Shown: positions 42,171-52,163 of the stretch, in pieces
Position numbering within the stretch: the first letter of the stretch is position 1
Layout: each line of letters starts with the position of its first letter
Assembly (NCBI RefSeq): GCF_001712795.1
Contig: NZ_KV757566.1
Coordinates: 1-52,231 of the forward strand
Source of the DNA: Nostoc sp. KVJ20
GTDB lineage: Bacteria > Cyanobacteriota > Cyanobacteriia > Cyanobacteriales > Nostocaceae
DNA: 52,231 bases
Direction: 5' to 3'
The notes under the pieces: generated by a model
The model's database searches: none
What the model was told of the DNA's origin: nothing
What the model saw: only the letters and a program-made list of their open reading frames with translations
Program-made: the position numbers and the translations under genes

Positions 42171-42533
42171 TCAAATCAAATTAGACTCAGCGCGAATTAA
42201 TAATATTGCTGACTGAGAGCCTGTATTGTGGATATTCAAGATGCCTTGACTCTCACCAGATGTGCAGTCTAAAAGTATCTTGATTTCTGTATCACGCTTT
42301 TCTAAATCCACACTACAAATAATGGCAGTTATTTTTTTACCAGATAAACTTCCGATCCAAACATCAATATTAGACCTATCTCCAGCTTGAGTATCTTGCA
42401 AATATCCATAGTCCAAAGGGTAAATCAAGGATGGATATCTGGGGTGTGGGGTTCCTCTTGGACGCTCAATTTTAAGATTGCTAGTGGCTACTAGCCGATC
42501 TAGTTTGTGCCAGAATTCATTGCTGTCTGTCAT
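42171..42533 (-). CDS. Short inorganic-pyrophosphatase-like protein
   Basis: The 120-residue protein aligns with the start of soluble family I inorganic pyrophosphatase: IERPRGTPHPRYPSLIYPLD then YGYLQDTQAGDRSNIDVWIG. Normal PPases are about 170-180 residues and carry a D-x4-D-x4-D metal cluster; here the region is reduced to GDRSNIDVWIG and the C-terminal third is missing. Similar short proteins are annotated as PPases in cyanobacteria but are unlikely to be the housekeeping enzyme. It lies 45 bases upstream of the SDR gene on the same strand. Confidence 0.7.
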   Translation of the reverse strand: MTDSNEFWHKLDRLVATSNLKIERPRGTPHPRYPSLIYPLDYGYLQDTQAGDRSNIDVWIGSLSGKKITAIICSVDLEKRDTEIKILLDCTSGESQGILNIHNTGSQSAILLIRAESNLI

Positions 42534-42536
42534 TAC

Positions 42537-42718
42537 CGAAGAAGAATTCAGGAGTCAGGAGCCAGAATTCAGAATTGAATTCTGTGCGACTGGTGGATGA
42601 ATCATGGTAAGATAGCCCCCGACTTCAGTCGTGGAGGAGAAAAAAGTATTCCTTGCTTGAAACCCCTGACTTCAGACATGGGGTATTCTGACTCCTGAAT
42701 TCTGACTTCTGACTCCTT
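42537..42718. repeat. GAATTC-rich palindromic repeat with an inserted hairpin block
   Basis: Outer arms AGAATTCAGGAGTCAGGAGC and TTCTGACTCCTGAATTCTGA match the repeat family at 11.1 and 23.8 kb. Between them are CCCCCGACTTCAGTCG and CCCCTGACTTCAGACATGGGG hairpins like transposon ends, suggesting that an element inserted in the repeat. No gene. Confidence 0.55.
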
Positions 42719-42763
42719 TTCATAGTGCGAATAAAACATCAATAACGATTAGATATCGTGCTT

Positions 42764-43438
42764 TTACTTTCCACTGTTAAGAAAAGGTTGATTTTGCTGC
42801 TCTAGCAGTTTTGGTAATAATTTCATGTCATTAAATACGACAGATGCACCAACTGCTCTTAGTTTTTCTGGGTTAATCAGTTCTGCATAACCAAATACTG
42901 TCATACCTGCATTAACTCCAGCTGTGACACCTGTGGGTGTATCTTCAATAACGACACAATCCTTTGGGGAAAATCCCATTTTATCGGCTGCATATAAAAA
43001 TACATCAGGATATGGTTTACTACGTGAAACTTCTGAAGCACTAAATATTTTATCTGAAAAGTAAGGAAGCAAATCTGTTACAAATAAAGCTTTTTGTATC
43101 CACTTAGGGCTACTATTTGAAGCAACACAACAAGGAAGATTGAGCTTACTCAAAACATCATGTATTCCCTGGACTGGATGCAAATCAGTCATGAAAGCTT
43201 GCATGGTTCGTTGCTCAAATTCAGTAGCAAAGTTCTCTGGTAGAGATTTGCCAAGCAAATTTCTAACTATTTCTAAACAGTGGGTCATTGATGCGCCAAC
43301 AAAAATATCGAACACATCATCTAAAGTTAAAAATAGTCCTATTTCCTTGAGCATTTCCAACAAAATAGTATTTGCGATTCGCTCACTATCTATCAAAACA
43401 CCATCACAATCAAAAATAACTAAATTAAATTTGTTCAT
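42764..43438 (-). CDS. HAD-superfamily phosphatase, subfamily IA
   Basis: The 224-residue protein has motif I VIFDCDGVLIDSE (D10, D12), a helical cap, motif II CVASNSSPKW, the motif III Lys in SKPYPDVFLYAA, and motif IV VIEDTPTGV. These are beta-phosphoglucomutase/phosphatase-type enzymes; the DCDGVLIDSE variant is common in YieH/phosphoglycolate-phosphatase-like proteins. The substrate is unknown. It starts 51 bases after the stop of the NAD-dependent dehydrogenase gene on the same strand and could be co-transcribed. Confidence 0.83.
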   Translation of the reverse strand: MNKFNLVIFDCDGVLIDSERIANTILLEMLKEIGLFLTLDDVFDIFVGASMTHCLEIVRNLLGKSLPENFATEFEQRTMQAFMTDLHPVQGIHDVLSKLNLPCCVASNSSPKWIQKALFVTDLLPYFSDKIFSASEVSRSKPYPDVFLYAADKMGFSPKDCVVIEDTPTGVTAGVNAGMTVFGYAELINPEKLRAVGASVVFNDMKLLPKLLEQQNQPFLNSGK

Positions 43439-43489
43439 GAATTTACTAAAAATTCAAAGTCAACAACAGCACGGATTAATTTACAAGCT

Positions 43490-44425
43490 TTAGTTTGATG
43501 CAGTTTCGTCGGAAAGAATAGTAATGATTTCGCTCAATGAGCGTTCGCGAAGCGTGTGCGAAGCACTCTCGCGGTTACGTTCTTCTGGTGTCTCTTTGCC
43601 TAACGATGTATCCTTCACCAAGCGGTAAACGTCGGCGGCTCCGTAAAAAGTCCGCTCAGTCAAACCTACCTCTTTAAAAGTTTCTGCAATCTCTTCCATT
43701 TCCCCTATCCAACGATGTGCTTTTGGTGTCATGGATGGAATAGAACGGGTGAGAATAGCAGCAAGTTCTGGTTGGCTACTAGATACTTCGTTCCATAGTT
43801 GCTCATCCAAACCTAAACGATGGGCAGCAATTAATAATTCTGTACTAATCGCTGTCAGTCCTTTGGTGAGGGCGGCGTAAGACATTTTCAATCCAGAAGC
43901 CTGACCAACTTCATCGCCAATCACTCGGATATCCAATCCATAATTCTGCAATTGTTGCAATTCATTGGCGTGTTTTCCTGACGCATAGATGCGCGTGCGA
44001 CCGGGAACTCTAGGAGGTGGGCCAATGATGGAAGCATCTACAAAAGTTGCCCCAGATGATTCAATCAGTTGGGCAATACGCTTTACTTTTTGAGGTGCGT
44101 AGACGCTTTGCGGCTTGTCGTCAGACATCGCATTACCATCAACATAAAGAATCTGTTTCCCCACATTATTTATCACCTCAGCTACCTGCTTTGCTACCTC
44201 TGCGGCGGCGGCAGGAACTAAAACTGATAACACCAGATCAGATTCAATTACCAGTTGTGTGAGAGAACCTACATCTTGGATATTGGCTGCGGCAGCTAAT
44301 TGCCGAGTTCTTGGACTACGATCGTCTAAGGCCGCAATGGTCTTCAATCCATTTTGATTGAGAACGGCTGCGATCGCCTGCCCCATGTCACCTGGACTTA
44401 AAATACCAACTGTTTGGATTTGCAT
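43490..44425 (-). CDS. NAD(P)-dependent dehydrogenase, beta-hydroxyacid/6-phosphogluconate type with DUF1932
   Basis: The 311-residue protein has an N-terminal Rossmann domain (TVGILSPGDMGQAIAAVL, with GxGxMG altered to SPGDMG), the segment YVDGNAMSD and FVDASIIGPPPRVPGR typical of the substrate loop, and a C-terminal helical DUF1932 domain. Relatives are 3-hydroxyisobutyrate dehydrogenase-like or imine-reductase-like enzymes and L-threonate/phosphonate catabolism dehydrogenases. It is divergent from the membrane protein gene at 44578, with operator-like site 6 between them. The substrate is not determined. Confidence 0.82.
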   Translation of the reverse strand: MQIQTVGILSPGDMGQAIAAVLNQNGLKTIAALDDRSPRTRQLAAAANIQDVGSLTQLVIESDLVLSVLVPAAAAEVAKQVAEVINNVGKQILYVDGNAMSDDKPQSVYAPQKVKRIAQLIESSGATFVDASIIGPPPRVPGRTRIYASGKHANELQQLQNYGLDIRVIGDEVGQASGLKMSYAALTKGLTAISTELLIAAHRLGLDEQLWNEVSSSQPELAAILTRSIPSMTPKAHRWIGEMEEIAETFKEVGLTERTFYGAADVYRLVKDTSLGKETPEERNRESASHTLRERSLSEIITILSDETASN

Positions 44426-44499
44426 GGAAAGCTTGATTGTTATCTGTATGAAGCTTTTAACTAAATACGCTGATTTTGGTGATTGAGTTATCCAAAAAG

Positions 44500-44525
44500 T
44501 ACAGTAAATTGATAGAGTTATCGTA
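44500..44525. promoter_or_regulatory. 26-bp TAC-N20-GTA dyad, site 6 (divergent region)
   Basis: The halves are TACAGTAAAT and AGTTATCGTA. It agrees with site 4 at 20 of 26 positions and ends 52 bases before the ATG at 44578 and 75 bases from the dehydrogenase start, so either gene could be controlled. Confidence 0.55.
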
Positions 44526-44577
44526 CTTATCTAAATAGCAACTTATCACAAATCATTCCAAGGAAGCAAGCTACCTG

Positions 44578-45024
44578 ATGACTCAAAAAGCAGATGTATT
44601 TCGATTTGTCCTAGCTTTCGTTGCTGGATTTGTGGCTGTGCTGGTATTTCACCAAGGCTTGCTGGCGTTGCTTCATGCAATTAACTTTGCACCCCGTGCG
44701 CCTTATCAAACCACACCGATACCGCCTTTTGGTATACCGCAATTTCTATCAGGTGCTTTCTGGGGAGGAATTTGGGGTTTAATTTGGGCTACTATTACAC
44801 TGCGCTGGCAAGTTAATAGAAATTATTGGTTAACTGCGCTGCTTTTTGGCGCTGTTGCACCCACATTGGTGGCTTGGTTTGTAGTTGCACCATTGAAGGG
44901 TTTACCCATAGCCGGAGGTTGGAAGCTACCAGCGATGATTACAGCTTTATTAGTCAACGGTGCTTGGGGACTAGGAACAGCTTTATTGTTCAGTTGGTTT
45001 GCTAGAAGACAAGTATTGCAGTGA
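44578..45024 (+). CDS. Small integral membrane protein of unknown function
   Basis: The 148-residue protein has four hydrophobic segments (about 8-33, 52-72, 82-105, 118-143) with Gly/Trp-rich turns such as GAFWGGIWGLIWATI and no cofactor motif. I do not recognise a named family. Its stop overlaps the GTG start of the acetyltransferase by four bases (GTGA), so the two are translationally coupled. Operator-like site 6 lies just upstream. A role in moving the acetyltransferase substrate or product is possible but speculative. Confidence 0.75.
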   Translation: MTQKADVFRFVLAFVAGFVAVLVFHQGLLALLHAINFAPRAPYQTTPIPPFGIPQFLSGAFWGGIWGLIWATITLRWQVNRNYWLTALLFGAVAPTLVAWFVVAPLKGLPIAGGWKLPAMITALLVNGAWGLGTALLFSWFARRQVLQ

Positions 45025-45635
45025 AAGCGACAATCAGACTAGCTACTGTAAACGACGCATCACAAATGCTGGCAATTTATGCACCAATTGTCCGCGAAAC
45101 TACAATTTCCTTTGAGCTAGAACCGCCCAGTGAAACGGAGTTTCAAAAGCGGATCAACAGCTATCAACAGCAGATGCCTTGGCTTGTTTGCGAAATTAAT
45201 GGTGAGGTTGTCGGCTACGCTTATGCTAGTCCTTATCGTACCCGTGCGGCTTATCAATGGTCTGTCGAAACTTCTGTGTACGTCAGTGCGGATTATCACA
45301 GAAAAGGAATTGCTAAAGCTTTATATACTTCTTTGTTTCAATTGCTGCGACTCCAAGGATTTTATAACGTTGTGGCCGCGATTGCTCTACCCAATCAACC
45401 AAGTTTAGCTATACATGAAGCTGTTGGTTTTACGCCTGTAGGTGTCCTATGTCGAGTTGGGTATAAATTTAGTCGGTGGCACGATGTAGGATATTGGCAA
45501 TTATCTCTCCAATCAGAGCAATCTTTCTTGAATGATGGCGAATCTATAAATCCACCTCTTTCTGTATCAGAAATACAAAAATCGCCTTTGTGGGATGAAG
45601 CATTAACAACTGGACTGTTGCTACTTCGGGTTTAA
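45021..45635 (+). CDS. Phosphinothricin/arsinothricin-type N-acetyltransferase (GNAT)
   Basis: The 204-residue protein matches the Pat/Bar/ArsN1 group: IRLATVNDASQMLAIYAPIV, ETTISFELEPPS, GYAYASPYRTRAAYQWSVE and acetyl-CoA loop HRKGIAKALY, then the conserved FYNVVAAIALPNQPSLAIHE and GFTPVGVLCRVGYKFSRWHD. The family acetylates phosphinothricin, arsinothricin, methionine sulfone or sulfoximine. The last about 30 residues (after WQLSLQS) extend beyond the family. It starts with GTG overlapping the upstream membrane protein. Methionine-derived sulfones would fit the sulfur context, but that is inferred. Confidence 0.85.
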   Translation: MKATIRLATVNDASQMLAIYAPIVRETTISFELEPPSETEFQKRINSYQQQMPWLVCEINGEVVGYAYASPYRTRAAYQWSVETSVYVSADYHRKGIAKALYTSLFQLLRLQGFYNVVAAIALPNQPSLAIHEAVGFTPVGVLCRVGYKFSRWHDVGYWQLSLQSEQSFLNDGESINPPLSVSEIQKSPLWDEALTTGLLLLRV

Positions 45636-45710
45636 CTGATACAGCTTTTAAGACGTTAAATATCACGTTATTGAATTGGATAAAGCAATTTTTTTGGCAA
45701 GGTTAAATTA

Positions 45711-46262
45711 ATGGAAAATTTTCTAAAACGCTCTGAAACCGAAATAGTTAAAAGCGAGATAGCAAAGCAAATTTATACAGTTTCACATCTAGTTGGGTCG
45801 TTTCAACTTCGCTCTGGACGAATATCAAACGAATACTTTGATAAGTATCAATTCGAGGCAGATCCAATTTTACTTAATGCTATTATTAAGCAGATGCTTA
45901 CTCTTATTCCAAGCGATATCGAAGTACTTGCAGGTCTTGAACTGGGTGGCATTTCGATAGTGACACTATTATCACATTACTCTGGTTTACCTGCTGTATT
46001 CGTGAGAAAAGAGGCGAAAAAATATGGAACTTCTCGATTAGCTGAAGGTGTACAGATTAATAATCGGAAGGTACTGATTGTAGAAGATGTAGTAACTTCT
46101 GGTGGTCAAATCGTTATCTCAGCCAATCAACTGCGTCAACTTGGCGCTCAAATTGATTATGTACTCTGCGTGATTGACCGCGAGGAAGGTGCTATTGATA
46201 AACTCTTAGCAGAAGGGATTACACTGCTTTCTCTGCTCAAGCGGAGTGATTTTCCTAATTAA
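45711..46262 (+). CDS. pyrE: Orotate phosphoribosyltransferase
   Basis: The 183-residue enzyme attaches orotate to PRPP in pyrimidine synthesis. It has the FQLRSGRISNEYFDKYQF substrate region, FVRKEAKKYGTSRLAEG (catalytic loop lysines) and the PRPP motif VLIVEDVVTSGGQ (about 122-134). It is a little shorter than the usual about 200-residue cyanobacterial PyrE and diverges in its C-terminus, so it may be a second copy. It stands alone, 75 bases after the acetyltransferase. Confidence 0.85.
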   Translation: MENFLKRSETEIVKSEIAKQIYTVSHLVGSFQLRSGRISNEYFDKYQFEADPILLNAIIKQMLTLIPSDIEVLAGLELGGISIVTLLSHYSGLPAVFVRKEAKKYGTSRLAEGVQINNRKVLIVEDVVTSGGQIVISANQLRQLGAQIDYVLCVIDREEGAIDKLLAEGITLLSLLKRSDFPN

Positions 46263-46313
46263 TATTTAGGTCATATAAAAAGTGCTGTTGTTACTGTTAC
46301 CGAAAAAAGAGTT

Positions 46314-46988
46314 ATGACTCAAAATTTATGGACAGAAGTTGATCGTTACATCACTGATTTGCTTGTGCCTGCCGATCCCGTATTGGATGAGGCGCTTCAG
46401 GCTAGTAATACGGCTGGTTTACCACCACATAATGTTTCGCCGAACCAAGGTAAGCTGCTCATGCTATTAGCTTTAATCCATAAAGCACGCACTATTTTGG
46501 AGATTGGTACGTTAGGCGGCTACAGTACAATTTGGTTAGCCAGAGCATTGCCTGCTGACGGTCATTTGATCACCCTAGAGTCAAATCCCAAGCACGCCGA
46601 AATTGCCCGCGAGAATATTGCCCGCGCTAATCTAGCTCATCTTGTCGAGGTGCGTGTTGGCCAGGCAGTAGATACACTGCCGCAACTGGATAACGAGAAA
46701 TACAATCCATTTGATTTGATTTTTATTGACGCAGACAAGTCCAGCAACCCAGAATATTTTGCGTGGGCGTTAAAGCTTTCCCACCAGGGTAGCCTGATAA
46801 TTGCTGATAACGTTGTACGCAATGGATCTGTAATTGAGGTGAACAGCGATGATCCTAGTGTTCAAGGAGTACGTCGTTTTAATGAATTACTCGCATCTGA
46901 ACCGCGTGTGAGTGCAACAGCCATCCAGACTGTAGGCAACAAAGGGTATGACGGTTTTGCGATCGCACTTGTGACATCTGACAATTAG
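46314..46988 (+). CDS. O-methyltransferase family 3 (catechol/CCoA-type)
   Basis: The 224-residue protein matches the SAM-dependent, metal-assisted caffeoyl-CoA/catechol O-methyltransferase family: GLPPHNVSPNQGKLLMLLA, motif I ILEIGTLGGYSTIWLARALP, LITLESNPKHAEIARENI and the metal-binding LIFIDADKSSNPEYFAWALK and IIADNVVRNGSV. It methylates a vicinal hydroxyl. With the DOPA-dioxygenase-like protein at 28.3 kb there are two catechol-type enzymes in the window, but nothing else ties them together. Confidence 0.9.
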   Translation: MTQNLWTEVDRYITDLLVPADPVLDEALQASNTAGLPPHNVSPNQGKLLMLLALIHKARTILEIGTLGGYSTIWLARALPADGHLITLESNPKHAEIARENIARANLAHLVEVRVGQAVDTLPQLDNEKYNPFDLIFIDADKSSNPEYFAWALKLSHQGSLIIADNVVRNGSVIEVNSDDPSVQGVRRFNELLASEPRVSATAIQTVGNKGYDGFAIALVTSDN

Positions 46989-47048
46989 CAACCTTCTCCA
47001 AACTCCTTAACTAAGCCGTAGTTTCAATAAATCTATTCAAACCGAAAT

Positions 47049-48461
47049 ATGTCAGACATTGCTGATTTTTCTGCTTCTCAACTGTTATCGCTATATCGCG
47101 ATCGCCAATTGTCACCAGTTGCAGTCACCAAAGCAGCCCTAGAACGAATCAATACTTACAATAACTCAGTTAACGCCTTTGCGATCGTAGATGAAAAAAC
47201 CGCCCTGGCTGAAGCCCAAGCCTCAGAAGTGCGTTGGCTAAATGGAAATCCCCTTGGCTTGGTGGATGGAATACCCTTTACTGCTAAAGATTTACTGTTA
47301 ACCAAGGGTTTGCCAACGCGCCGAGGAAGTAAAGCAATTAACGTCAATCAACCTTGGGAAGAAGATGCACCTGCGGTAGCCCGTTTACGGGAACAGGGAG
47401 CAGTTTTATTAGGAAAAACCACAACCTCTGAATTTGGTTGGAAGGGTGTCACCGAAAGTCAAGTAACTGGTATCACTCGCAATCCCTGGAATTTAAACTT
47501 GACTCCTGGAGGAAGTAGTGGTGGGGCTGCTGTCGCTGCTGCATTGGGAATGGGAACACTGCATCTCGGTACAGATGGCGGCGGATCATCCAGAACACCG
47601 GCGGCGTTAACAGGTGTGTTTGGTTTCAAACCGACTTTTGGACGTGTGGCTGGCTATCCATCAGCCCATACAGGAAATTTGTTTCATGTTGGCGTTTTGG
47701 TTCGCACTGTCACTGATGCAGCCGTCGCATTAAATGTTATTGCCCATCCTGATGTGCGTGATTGGTATGCTTTACCAGATGATCGACAAGACTATACTTC
47801 TGATTTAGATAAAGGTGTAGCCAGATTGAGAATTGCTTACAGTCCTAACTTTGGCTACGCTGAAGTTGATTCAGAGGTAGCTGGTTTAGTTAAAGCCGCA
47901 GTAGATGTTTTTTCCAACCTCGGTGCGATTGTTGAAGAAGTCGATCCAGGTTTTGTAAATCCTCGCCCGATTTTTCAAACTTTTTGGCAAGCTGGCGCAG
48001 CTAAGTTATTACGTGGCTTTAGTCCAGAACAACAAGCTGTAATTGAAGAAGGTTTGCGGAGTATTGCTCAAATAGGCGATCGCCTCACTTTAGCAGAATA
48101 TCTCAGCGCCCAAGATGCGCGGGAAGCTTTGGCAAGACAAATGCAAAGATTTCATCAAAACTATGATTTACTGATTACTCCCACCTTACCTGTAGTTGCT
48201 TTTCCTGTTGGACAAAATCGACCCCTGTCATATATTGACAATCCGCAACGAGATTGGTCGCCTTTTTCTTATCCTTTTAATCTCACACAACAACCTGCTG
48301 CATCTGTACCTTGTGGCTTCACCAAAAACGGCTTACCTGTAGGTATACAAATTGTCGCTGCCAAGTACAGAGATTTACTACTATTGCAAGCAGCTAAAGC
48401 TTATGAAACCGTTTCTCCTTTCATTATGCCTTCGGAAGTGAACACAAATTTTTCCCAGTAA
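47049..48461 (+). CDS. Amidase (amidase-signature family)
   Basis: The 470-residue protein has the Ser-Ser-Lys triad of amidase-signature enzymes: the Lys in PFTAKDLLLTKGLPTRRGS, the cis-Ser and nucleophile in TPGGSSGGAAVAAALGMG and DGGGSSRTPAALTGVFGFKP. These hydrolyse amides (for example indoleacetamide, amino-acid amides). No adjacent gatB or gatC, so not part of the tRNA amidotransferase. The GFA gene follows after 29 bases. The start is set by the AS-family N-terminus. Confidence 0.9.
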   Translation: MSDIADFSASQLLSLYRDRQLSPVAVTKAALERINTYNNSVNAFAIVDEKTALAEAQASEVRWLNGNPLGLVDGIPFTAKDLLLTKGLPTRRGSKAINVNQPWEEDAPAVARLREQGAVLLGKTTTSEFGWKGVTESQVTGITRNPWNLNLTPGGSSGGAAVAAALGMGTLHLGTDGGGSSRTPAALTGVFGFKPTFGRVAGYPSAHTGNLFHVGVLVRTVTDAAVALNVIAHPDVRDWYALPDDRQDYTSDLDKGVARLRIAYSPNFGYAEVDSEVAGLVKAAVDVFSNLGAIVEEVDPGFVNPRPIFQTFWQAGAAKLLRGFSPEQQAVIEEGLRSIAQIGDRLTLAEYLSAQDAREALARQMQRFHQNYDLLITPTLPVVAFPVGQNRPLSYIDNPQRDWSPFSYPFNLTQQPAASVPCGFTKNGLPVGIQIVAAKYRDLLLLQAAKAYETVSPFIMPSEVNTNFSQ

Positions 48462-48490
48462 TTTCAGATGTACTACAAACGAAAAAGACT

Positions 48491-48907
48491 ATGACTGAAC
48501 TCGTCACAGGAGGGTGTCTTTGCGGCTATGTGCGATACGAGTATAAGGGAGAACTAGGAACCGCGAACTATTGCCATTGTCGAGATTGTAGAAAGACGAC
48601 GGGTAGTGCTTTCAATATTGGAGTTCGCCTACAATCAGCCGCGCTGCGTATCGTAACAGGTAGAGTTAAGAGTTATACGAAAAATGGAGACAGTGGTAAC
48701 AGCATCACTCGTGAATTCTGCCCAGAATGCGGTTCACCCCTGTTTACGAGAGCGCCAGCAAAGCCCCAATTCGTCTGGCTGAAAGCAGGAAGTCTGGACA
48801 ATCCCCAGTTGGTTAAGCCGATGCATCAAATCTGGACTGATTCCGCAGTGCCTTGGGCTTATATTGATCCTGAACTACCTGGTTTTTTTCGAAATCGCCA
48901 TAGCTAG
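48491..48907 (+). CDS. GFA (glutathione-dependent formaldehyde-activating)-fold zinc protein
   Basis: The 138-residue protein has the GFA zinc motifs: GGCLCGYVRYE, CHCRDCRKTTGSAF and FCPECGSPLF, seven cysteines in the usual pattern for two zinc ions. Founding members bind glutathione and formaldehyde, but most homologues are of unknown role. It lies 29 bases after the amidase gene on the same strand. Confidence 0.88.
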   Translation: MTELVTGGCLCGYVRYEYKGELGTANYCHCRDCRKTTGSAFNIGVRLQSAALRIVTGRVKSYTKNGDSGNSITREFCPECGSPLFTRAPAKPQFVWLKAGSLDNPQLVKPMHQIWTDSAVPWAYIDPELPGFFRNRHS

Positions 48908-49063
48908 TAGCGACTGTCTTAAAATGTTGAGTTCATCAGAGGGAAAAATAAAATTCAATTATGATCATTGATTATTTGAGCCAACAAATTAGACTAGACG
49001 CGCTACTACTGATCTGGTGACAAATTCTGGTTTTGACCACTTCTGGTGTAGGGGTATTAAAGC

Positions 49064-50104
49064 TTATCGAAAGTTAATTAATAGCTCAATCAGGGCTTCT
49101 ATATCAATTAAAAAAGCATCGTGACCATAAATTGATTTCAGCAAACCTAGTTGAGCATTAGGAATTAAATCTGCTAATTCTTGTTGTTCTATTGGTGGAT
49201 AAAGAATGTCAGAATCAATAGCAACAACTAAAGCAGGTTGTTTAATGCTTTGCAAAACAGATTTATAGTCTTGACCTTGAGCAATATCATGACTATCCAT
49301 CGCTTGGGTGAGAGTGATGTAAGTATTGGGATCAAATCTCTCTACTAGCTTTTGACCATGATGTTGTAAGTAGCTAGCGATCGCAAATTGGTCAGCAGAA
49401 GCATCATACTGTCGTCCAAAACGATCTGTAAAGGTCTGCCAAGAACGATAAGCACTCATCGCCATCATCCGCGCTACAGCTAATCCTTGGTTTGGTGGCT
49501 GTTCTGGTGTGTAGTCACCCCCAAGCCAATTGGGATCGGCATAGATAGCTTGTCTTTGAGCTTCACTTAACCCAATACACCAAGCTGAATGTCTACCGGA
49601 AGTAGCGATAGGTGCGATCGCTTCCACGATTTCTGGATATAACAACGCCCATTCTAATACCTGCATCCCACCGAGTGACCCGCCAATGACTAGCTGTAAA
49701 GATTTAATTCCCAAATATTTAATCAGTGCAGCTTGTAAGTGAACCATATCCCGAATCGTAATCGCTGGAAATGATACACCGTAACGGATTCCTGTTTGGG
49801 GATTGATGCTAGTTGCTCCGGTAGTGCCATAACAACTTCCCAAAATATTGCTGCATACAATAAAATTGCGATCGCTATCCAGTGCTTTTTTTGAACCTAA
49901 CAAACCTTCCCACCAGTCATCTGCATCAGCCGAACCAGTTAAAGCATGACAAATTAGCACTCCATTATCGCCTGCTAAGTTTAACTTTCCCCAAGTCCGA
50001 TAAGCGACCTGAACCCCAGTTAAAACTTCACCTCCTTCTAACTCAAATGGCATCGGCAAATGATAATACTGAGTTTGTGGTGAAATGAAGTGCTGATAAT
50101 TCAT
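49064..50104 (-). CDS. metX: Homoserine O-acetyltransferase
   Basis: The 346-residue alpha/beta-hydrolase-fold enzyme acetylates homoserine to O-acetylhomoserine. Evidence is the N-terminal FELEGGEVLTGVQVAYRTWG, ILGSCYGTTGATSINPQTG, the nucleophile elbow in LVIGGSLGGMQVLEWAL, and the catalytic His in YGHDAFLID, with the Asp in VAIDSDILYPP. It pairs with MetY on the same strand (81 bases apart), completing direct sulfhydrylation. Normal length. It is the natural sink for sulfide freed by the sulfonate genes upstream in the window. Confidence 0.93.
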   Translation of the reverse strand: MNYQHFISPQTQYYHLPMPFELEGGEVLTGVQVAYRTWGKLNLAGDNGVLICHALTGSADADDWWEGLLGSKKALDSDRNFIVCSNILGSCYGTTGATSINPQTGIRYGVSFPAITIRDMVHLQAALIKYLGIKSLQLVIGGSLGGMQVLEWALLYPEIVEAIAPIATSGRHSAWCIGLSEAQRQAIYADPNWLGGDYTPEQPPNQGLAVARMMAMSAYRSWQTFTDRFGRQYDASADQFAIASYLQHHGQKLVERFDPNTYITLTQAMDSHDIAQGQDYKSVLQSIKQPALVVAIDSDILYPPIEQQELADLIPNAQLGLLKSIYGHDAFLIDIEALIELLINFR

Positions 50105-50151
50105 CTAGAACAGGGAATAGGGAATAGGGGAACTGACGAGGCATAAGAGAA

Positions 50152-51854
<1,703 letters not shown>

Positions 51855-52133
51855 TTAACTTGGCAGATGGAACAGAGGGCGCAGTTTAATACCAACAGCG
51901 GTTCCAAACAAAGCGCAAATAATCCAAACCCAACCATGTAGGCTAGTGGAAGCTATAGCACTGAAAAAAGCACTGACATTACACCCAAAGGCAGTAAATG
52001 CACCATAACCCATGAGCAATCCACCAATCACTGTGGCAATAACTTTTGATGAGGTAATTTGAGTTTGTAGTGTGAGTTTTCCTGCTAGGGCGGCGGCTAA
52101 TAATGTTCTTCTTAAGCAAGCTAGCAAGAGCAT
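51855..52133 (-). pseudogene. Truncated YeeE/YedE-family sulfur transporter, 3' part
   Basis: The visible 92 codons encode the C-terminal domain of a YeeE/YedE (DUF395) permease: two hydrophobic stretches with GGLLMGYGAFTAFGCNVSAF (the conserved Cys-containing motif of the thiosulfate/sulfur-transport family) and TSLHGWVWIICALFG. Complete proteins have about 340-400 residues and two such motifs. The 5' part is replaced by repeat sequence (TAATTACGAATTAATT) and an element end at 52164, and the first codons match nothing in the family. It is probably a broken gene, again of sulfur uptake. Confidence 0.8.
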
Positions 52134-52163
52134 CTCGTACAGAGCGTAATTACGAATTAATTA

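Noticed and set aside
45225..45255. Another TAC...TTATCGTA dyad
   Set aside because: It is in the acetyltransferase coding region and has 25-bp rather than 26-bp spacing; probably chance, and it shows the background rate.
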